The translations under genes were made by a program, and so were the position numbers. 39,968 bases of DNA from Parcubacteria group bacterium (GTDB lineage: Bacteria; Patescibacteriota; Minisyncoccia; Portnoybacterales; UBA2143), in contig JABMPX010000016.1 in NCBI GenBank assembly GCA_013203625.1, positions 1 through 39,968 of the forward strand, read 5' to 3'. Shown one piece after another: positions 35,562-39,968 of this stretch. Numbering within the stretch: position 1 is the first letter of the stretch; every line of letters begins with the position of its first letter. The notes under the pieces were generated by a model. The model did no database searches. It worked only from the letters and a program-made list of their open reading frames with translations, and was not told where the DNA came from.

Positions 35562-36434
35562 ATGATTATTCCAAAGATAATTATTGTAAAAACAGTTAAG
35601 GGACAAAGGTACGTAGATTTTATAGCTAAAGAAATAAATTTAGCTGGTTATCGTTGCGGCATAACGGATATAAAAAACTTAAAGGAGTATTTGAATAAAA
35701 ATAAATGTTCTTCTGAAGAAACTATTATTTATTCCCGGACAGCTCATCCAAATTATACGTATAAAGTTTTAAAAAATCTTGAAAAACAAGGTTATAAAAT
35801 TATAAATTCTCCAGAAGTAATAAGGCTGACAAGCGATAAATATCAATCCTGCATTTTTGCTCGAGAAAACGGTATTTCTTGCATTGACACTCTAAAAATA
35901 TCAAAAAAAGAAGCTTCATCTTTTATAAAAAGCAAGGCGAATAAATGGGAAAAAATTGTATTAAAACCAGTTACTAGTCAAGGGCAAGGTCAATATGCTT
36001 TCATGTTTGATGAAAATAATCTTTCGAAGATTGATGAAAAAATCTGCGCCATCCCGGCTAAAGAACTGATTGTTCAAAAATATCTCGATTATTCAAGGTT
36101 AAGTCGGGTAATTGTTATAGGTTTTAAGGCAATAAAAGAGGCTGTTTTTTATGATGAGCCGGAAAGCAATTGGAAATGTAGTGTTTGTCTTAATCCCGAG
36201 ATTAAGCTTTTCAAGAGTCCTCCTAAAGAGCTTTTGGAATTTGCTGAAGATGTTTCCAGAAAATTCAAAGCCGAAATTTGTTTTGTTGACATTTTCACAA
36301 CCGATAAGAAATATGTTTTGAACGAAATCAACACTGCCTGTAGTTTGATTATCCATGAAAGAATCAGCCGGTATAATATCTCAAAAGACATTGCTGGTTA
36401 TTTAATTAAAAAAATCAGAGAAGATTCAACTTAA
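35562..36434 (+). CDS. ATP-grasp (RimK-like) ligase
   Basis: SPEVIRLTSDKYQSCIFARENGI, WEKIVLKPVTSQGQGQYAFMF, AEICFVDIFTTDKKYVLNEINTACS. Confidence 0.75.
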   Translation: MIIPKIIIVKTVKGQRYVDFIAKEINLAGYRCGITDIKNLKEYLNKNKCSSEETIIYSRTAHPNYTYKVLKNLEKQGYKIINSPEVIRLTSDKYQSCIFARENGISCIDTLKISKKEASSFIKSKANKWEKIVLKPVTSQGQGQYAFMFDENNLSKIDEKICAIPAKELIVQKYLDYSRLSRVIVIGFKAIKEAVFYDEPESNWKCSVCLNPEIKLFKSPPKELLEFAEDVSRKFKAEICFVDIFTTDKKYVLNEINTACSLIIHERISRYNISKDIAGYLIKKIREDST

Positions 36435-36440
36435 GAAAAG

Positions 36441-36464
36441 GTTTGAATCCCTCCTCTCAGCCAA
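36441..36464 (+). other. tRNA 3'-end-like fragment
   Basis: GGTTTGAATCCCTCCTCTCAGCCA resembles a T-arm/acceptor/CCA end with no 5' half upstream. Confidence 0.45.
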
Positions 36465-36467
36465 ATT

Positions 36468-36989
36468 ATGAAAAATATTATTTATTCAATTATTATTTTA
36501 GGAGTAATTGTTTCAGGCTGTTATTTCCTATATCGTCTTACTCAAAATGATTCTTTTGAAGGAATTAGTTCTATTGAAGATCAGCAAGAATTAACATTGC
36601 CTGGCCAGACAAAAGAAGCAGAACAAACAGAACAAACAGCGCAACAAACTCAGCCGAATTTTGACGAATTAACAGCTCAGATACTAAAAGAAGGTACAGG
36701 CCAGATAGCTGAAAACGGGAACAACGTAACAGTTCATTATGTTGGTGTTTTAGAAGATGGAACTAAATTTGATTCAAGTTTGGACAGAGGACAGCCTTTT
36801 GATTTCACATTGGGGGCAGGCCAGGTAATCAGTGGATGGGATTTGGGAGTTGCTGGAATGAAAGTTGGAGAGATAAGGAGATTATACATTCCTTCGGAAT
36901 TCGGTTATGGAGAAACTGGTACGCCAGGCGGGCCAATTCCGCCTAATGCCAATCTTATCTTTGATGTTGAACTTTTGGGAATTAATTAG
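36468..36989 (+). CDS. FKBP-type peptidyl-prolyl isomerase, membrane-anchored or secreted
   Basis: [63 protein letters not shown]. Confidence 0.93.
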   Translation: MKNIIYSIIILGVIVSGCYFLYRLTQNDSFEGISSIEDQQELTLPGQTKEAEQTEQTAQQTQPNFDELTAQILKEGTGQIAENGNNVTVHYVGVLEDGTKFDSSLDRGQPFDFTLGAGQVISGWDLGVAGMKVGEIRRLYIPSEFGYGETGTPGGPIPPNANLIFDVELLGIN

Positions 36990-37040
36990 TAAAATAAATC
37001 AAAGGTCGTATTAGTAAAATAAATTAAAAACGTTAAAACT

Positions 37041-37742
37041 ATGTTCAAAAAAATTATTATTTGTTCGTTCGTTGCTGTATGTTTTGCTTTTTGTTTTTCT
37101 TTTGTTTTAGCTGAAGAAACAGAAACAGGAGAAGAATTAGAAATTACAGCTGAAGAATTGGATATTGAAGAATCGGGTATTTTTTCTTGGTTTAAGAATG
37201 CGGTTGATACTATCCAAATATGGATCACCCGCGATCCAATTAAAAAAGCTGGATTAGAACTTAAAAAAGCCAGCCGTCAGATAGTTAAAGCAAGAGAATT
37301 TGTTCAGAATAATGCTGATGATGAAAATTTGCAGAATAGATTCAATGAGATAGATGAAAAATACCAGGGGTTTATTAATAGAATTAATAATAGAATTGGG
37401 CAATTCGATGAAGAAAATCTTAATTCAGAAAAATTTAAGAATTTTTTTGATAAATATATAGATCATCAATTTAAACATCTGCAGATTTTAGAAAAACTAG
37501 AAAATCAAGTTCCAGAAACAGTTATGGAAAAAATACAAGAAAAAAGACAAGAACATTTGGAAAAATTTAACGGGGTCATGAATAAAATACAAGAAAAGAA
37601 AGAGAATAAGGAACAAGAAACAAACAAGAACAATAATGATAACGGAGATGATGATAATAATGAAGAAGAGGATGATAATAACAATGGAAACAGTCAAAAT
37701 AATTCTGGGAATGGACAACAAAATCAAAAAGGTAACAATTAA
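37041..37742 (+). CDS. Secreted helical protein with Asn/Asp/Gln-rich tail
   Basis: Signal peptide; KAGLELKKASRQIVKAREF; low-complexity C-terminus. Confidence 0.65.
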   Translation: MFKKIIICSFVAVCFAFCFSFVLAEETETGEELEITAEELDIEESGIFSWFKNAVDTIQIWITRDPIKKAGLELKKASRQIVKAREFVQNNADDENLQNRFNEIDEKYQGFINRINNRIGQFDEENLNSEKFKNFFDKYIDHQFKHLQILEKLENQVPETVMEKIQEKRQEHLEKFNGVMNKIQEKKENKEQETNKNNNDNGDDDNNEEEDDNNNGNSQNNSGNGQQNQKGNN

Positions 37743-38674
37743 TGTTTCCAAAAGTTTTTATTATCATCCTTAATTGGAATAATTGGCCGGATACTTTAGA
37801 ATGTTTAGAATCGCTTAAAAACAATGACTACCCTAATTATCAGGTAGTCATTGTTGATAATGGGTCAAAAGAGAAATTCCAAATTTCAGATTCTGGGATA
37901 AAGGTTATTTATAATAAAAAAAATCTTGGGTTTTCTGGCGGGAATAATGTTGGTATTAAATACGCATTAGAACATGAAGCTGATTATGTTTTGCTTTTAA
38001 ACAATGACACTATTGTTAGCCAAAGTTTTTTAAGTAAATTGATTGAAATAGGGGAAAGTGATAATGATTTTGGGATTTTGGGCCCCAAGATTTATTTTAC
38101 TGATGAGCCTAAAAGAATCTGGTTTGCCGGGGGCCAAATTAACTGGCTATATAACAGAGGGACAATGAAAGGGTATGGCGAAATAGATAAGGGGCAGTAT
38201 AATAGTTCGGAGATATCCGCCAAAGGCGGACCAGCCTCTGGCTGGCAACAAGCGGAATATATTACTGGTTGCTGTCTTTTAATTAAAAAAGAAGTTATAA
38301 AAAAAATTGGTTTAATGCCAGAAGAGTATTTTTTGTATTACGAAGATACTGATTGGTCTTTAAAAGCGCAGAAAGCTGGATTTAAATGTATTTTTGTCCC
38401 AGAGGCCAGAATCTGGCATAAATGTTCAAAAAGTTCTATTGAAGGCTCTTCTTCATATATTTATTATCATATTAGAAATGGTCTAATCATGGCTCGAAAA
38501 TACGCTCCTTGGTATATTAAGCCATTAGTCCATTTAAATGCTTGGCAGCGGATTATCAAACAGATGATTAAATTGATTTTTTTTCCAAAAAAGCGGATTT
38601 GGGCCAAGTATATTTTATTAGGCATAAAGGATTTTTATTTTAAAAAATACGATAAATATGAAAATTGGAATTAA
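37742..38674 (+). CDS. Family 2 glycosyltransferase
   Basis: VFIIILNWNNWPDTLECLESLKNNDYPNYQVVIVDNGSKE, LLLNNDTIV, YFLYYEDTDWSLKAQKAGF. Confidence 0.93.
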   Translation: MFPKVFIIILNWNNWPDTLECLESLKNNDYPNYQVVIVDNGSKEKFQISDSGIKVIYNKKNLGFSGGNNVGIKYALEHEADYVLLLNNDTIVSQSFLSKLIEIGESDNDFGILGPKIYFTDEPKRIWFAGGQINWLYNRGTMKGYGEIDKGQYNSSEISAKGGPASGWQQAEYITGCCLLIKKEVIKKIGLMPEEYFLYYEDTDWSLKAQKAGFKCIFVPEARIWHKCSKSSIEGSSSYIYYHIRNGLIMARKYAPWYIKPLVHLNAWQRIIKQMIKLIFFPKKRIWAKYILLGIKDFYFKKYDKYENWN

Positions 38675-39797
38675 TGCGCACAATTTAGAAGGAAAAAGAA
38701 CTGGAGTTGGCCGTTATTTAGTAAATTTGCTTGATAATTGGAATCAATTGGACATTCCAACTGATTTAGAATTTATTTTATACTTTAAATCAGAAATTCC
38801 CAAAGATATTGATTTATCTAATAAATTTCAGAAAAAACTTCTTAGCATTTCAAGTAATGCCTTGTTTATGCATTATGGATTGCCCAAAGCAGCAAAAAAA
38901 GATGAAGTTGATTGGCTTTTTTGTCCAGGATATATTGCCCCAATATTTTATCAAGGCAAGATTGCTCTTGCTTTGCATGATATTATTTATCAAGCGCATC
39001 CAGAATTATATAATTGGCCAAGTATTTGGGACAAGATTTTGCTTAAGAAATTCTCTAAAATTTCTGCTAAAAAGGCCAAAATTATTTTTACCCCTTCAGA
39101 ATTTAGTCGTCAAGAAGTTATTAAACATTATCAAACAGATCCAGCAAAAGTTTTTACAACACTTTTAGCAACTGATGATGATTTTAAGTTGATTAACAAT
39201 CAAGGGGAATTGGATAAAATTAAGGGGAAATATAAAGTTAAAAATAAATTTATTCTCTATATTGGTTCTATTTTTAATCGTCGCCATTTACCAGAAACAA
39301 TTAAGGCATTTAAAAAAATAGCCAAAGAATTAACAAATTATCAATTTTTAATTGTTGGCATTAATCATACATCTCCATTTATTGATATTAATGGATTAAT
39401 TAAACAAGTTAATCAAAAATTAAATAGAGAAGCAGTTTTACATCAGGATTATCTAAGCGGGAAAGATTTAGTTCTGCTTTATAACGCAGCTGATTCATTA
39501 ATTTGGCTTTCTGATTATGAAGGTTTTGGTTTGCCTGTTTTAGAAGCAATGGCCTGCGGTACACCGGTCATAACAAGCCCAATTGCTTCTATTCCAGAGG
39601 TGGCAGGAGATTCAGCGATTTATATTCAGGATAATTCTAATATTAATGAAATTTCAGAGGGGATTTATAAAGGATTAACTGATGAAAATTTAAGGCAAGA
39701 TTTAATTAATAAGGGATTAACTCAAGTCCAAAAATTTTCCTGGCGAAAATGCGCTCAGCAAACACTTGACGCTTTGTTAAATTGTGGAGTAAAATAA
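38658..39797 (+). CDS. Family 4 (GT-B) glycosyltransferase
   Basis: MKIGINAHNLEGKRTGVGRYLVNLL, LSDYEGFGLPVLEAMACGTPVITSPIASIPEVAGDSA. Confidence 0.93.
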   Translation: MKIGINAHNLEGKRTGVGRYLVNLLDNWNQLDIPTDLEFILYFKSEIPKDIDLSNKFQKKLLSISSNALFMHYGLPKAAKKDEVDWLFCPGYIAPIFYQGKIALALHDIIYQAHPELYNWPSIWDKILLKKFSKISAKKAKIIFTPSEFSRQEVIKHYQTDPAKVFTTLLATDDDFKLINNQGELDKIKGKYKVKNKFILYIGSIFNRRHLPETIKAFKKIAKELTNYQFLIVGINHTSPFIDINGLIKQVNQKLNREAVLHQDYLSGKDLVLLYNAADSLIWLSDYEGFGLPVLEAMACGTPVITSPIASIPEVAGDSAIYIQDNSNINEISEGIYKGLTDENLRQDLINKGLTQVQKFSWRKCAQQTLDALLNCGVK

Positions 39798-39843
39798 TAA
39801 TGTTATTCTGATTGCAAGCAGAATATTAACAATTAAATATTAT

Positions 39844-39877
39844 TCCGCGGTAGCTCAATGGTAGAGCAGTTGACTGT
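39844..39877 (+). tRNA. tRNA-Asn(GTT) 5' exon, interrupted in the anticodon (3' exon outside window)
   Basis: TCCGCGG-TA-GCTCAATGGTAGAGC-A-GTTGACTGT; tRNA-Asn-like 5' half ending after anticodon GT. Confidence 0.7.
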
Positions 39878-39968
39878 GAATAATTGCAGCTTTCCTAAGT
39901 AATTAGGATTGAAAAACGAGGTGAATTGCGGGAAGCCTAAGTTATATAATATGGTAATCCGCAGCCAA
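39878..39968 (+). ncRNA. Group I intron, 5' part (IC3-like), truncated by window end
   Basis: P element AATTGCGGGAAGCC (39924-39937) and Q element AATCCGCAGCC (39956-39966) with P4 TGCGG/CCGCA; P1 CTGT^...GCAG with U-G at the splice site; P2 CCTAA-GTAA-TTAGG. Confidence 0.85.

Noticed and set aside
39844-39885. tRNA-His(GTG)
   Set aside because: Apparent GTG arises from reading into the intron; the TCCGCGG 5' end and the best P1 pairing favour tRNA-Asn split after GT.

Overview
AT-rich bacterial window, probably Patescibacteria/CPR (inferred from gene content and style). The backbone holds a phage-tail-fibre-like repeat protein, recA, rpsR-ssb-rpsF, fmt/def, an AmrS-like radical SAM enzyme, a WecG/TagA glycosyltransferase, mreC/mreD/PBP2, greA, lysS, serS, an FtsQ-like protein, a GT39-like membrane protein, a lamin-tail-domain protein, a VirB4/HerA-like ATPase and membrane-anchored Clp ATPase cluster, dnaX, an FKBP and two glycosyltransferases. 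The best candidate for an undescribed system is a small islet just 3' of tRNA-Gln(TTG). It encodes a 50-aa Cys-rich peptide missed by the ORF track (34155-34307, minus; ...RPCDCTACGSCRCTPCK), a radical SAM/SPASM maturase (32738-34090, minus), a HELLH-type putative metalloprotease and a PsbP-like lipoprotein. The islet is bracketed by an exact 24-bp direct repeat (31906-31929 and 35475-35498) that starts in the tRNA 3' end. Other notable signals: a tRNA-Asn gene apparently split within its anticodon by a group I intron running off the window; REPIN-like nested palindromes, one in frame inside the wecG/tagA ORF; Rickettsia-palindromic-element-like in-frame insertions in ssb and an unrelated ORF; a NYN-domain gene that split an ATGA-coupled operon; and a shared DnaA-box plus promoter arrangement. 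All calls are by reading only; no searches were run.
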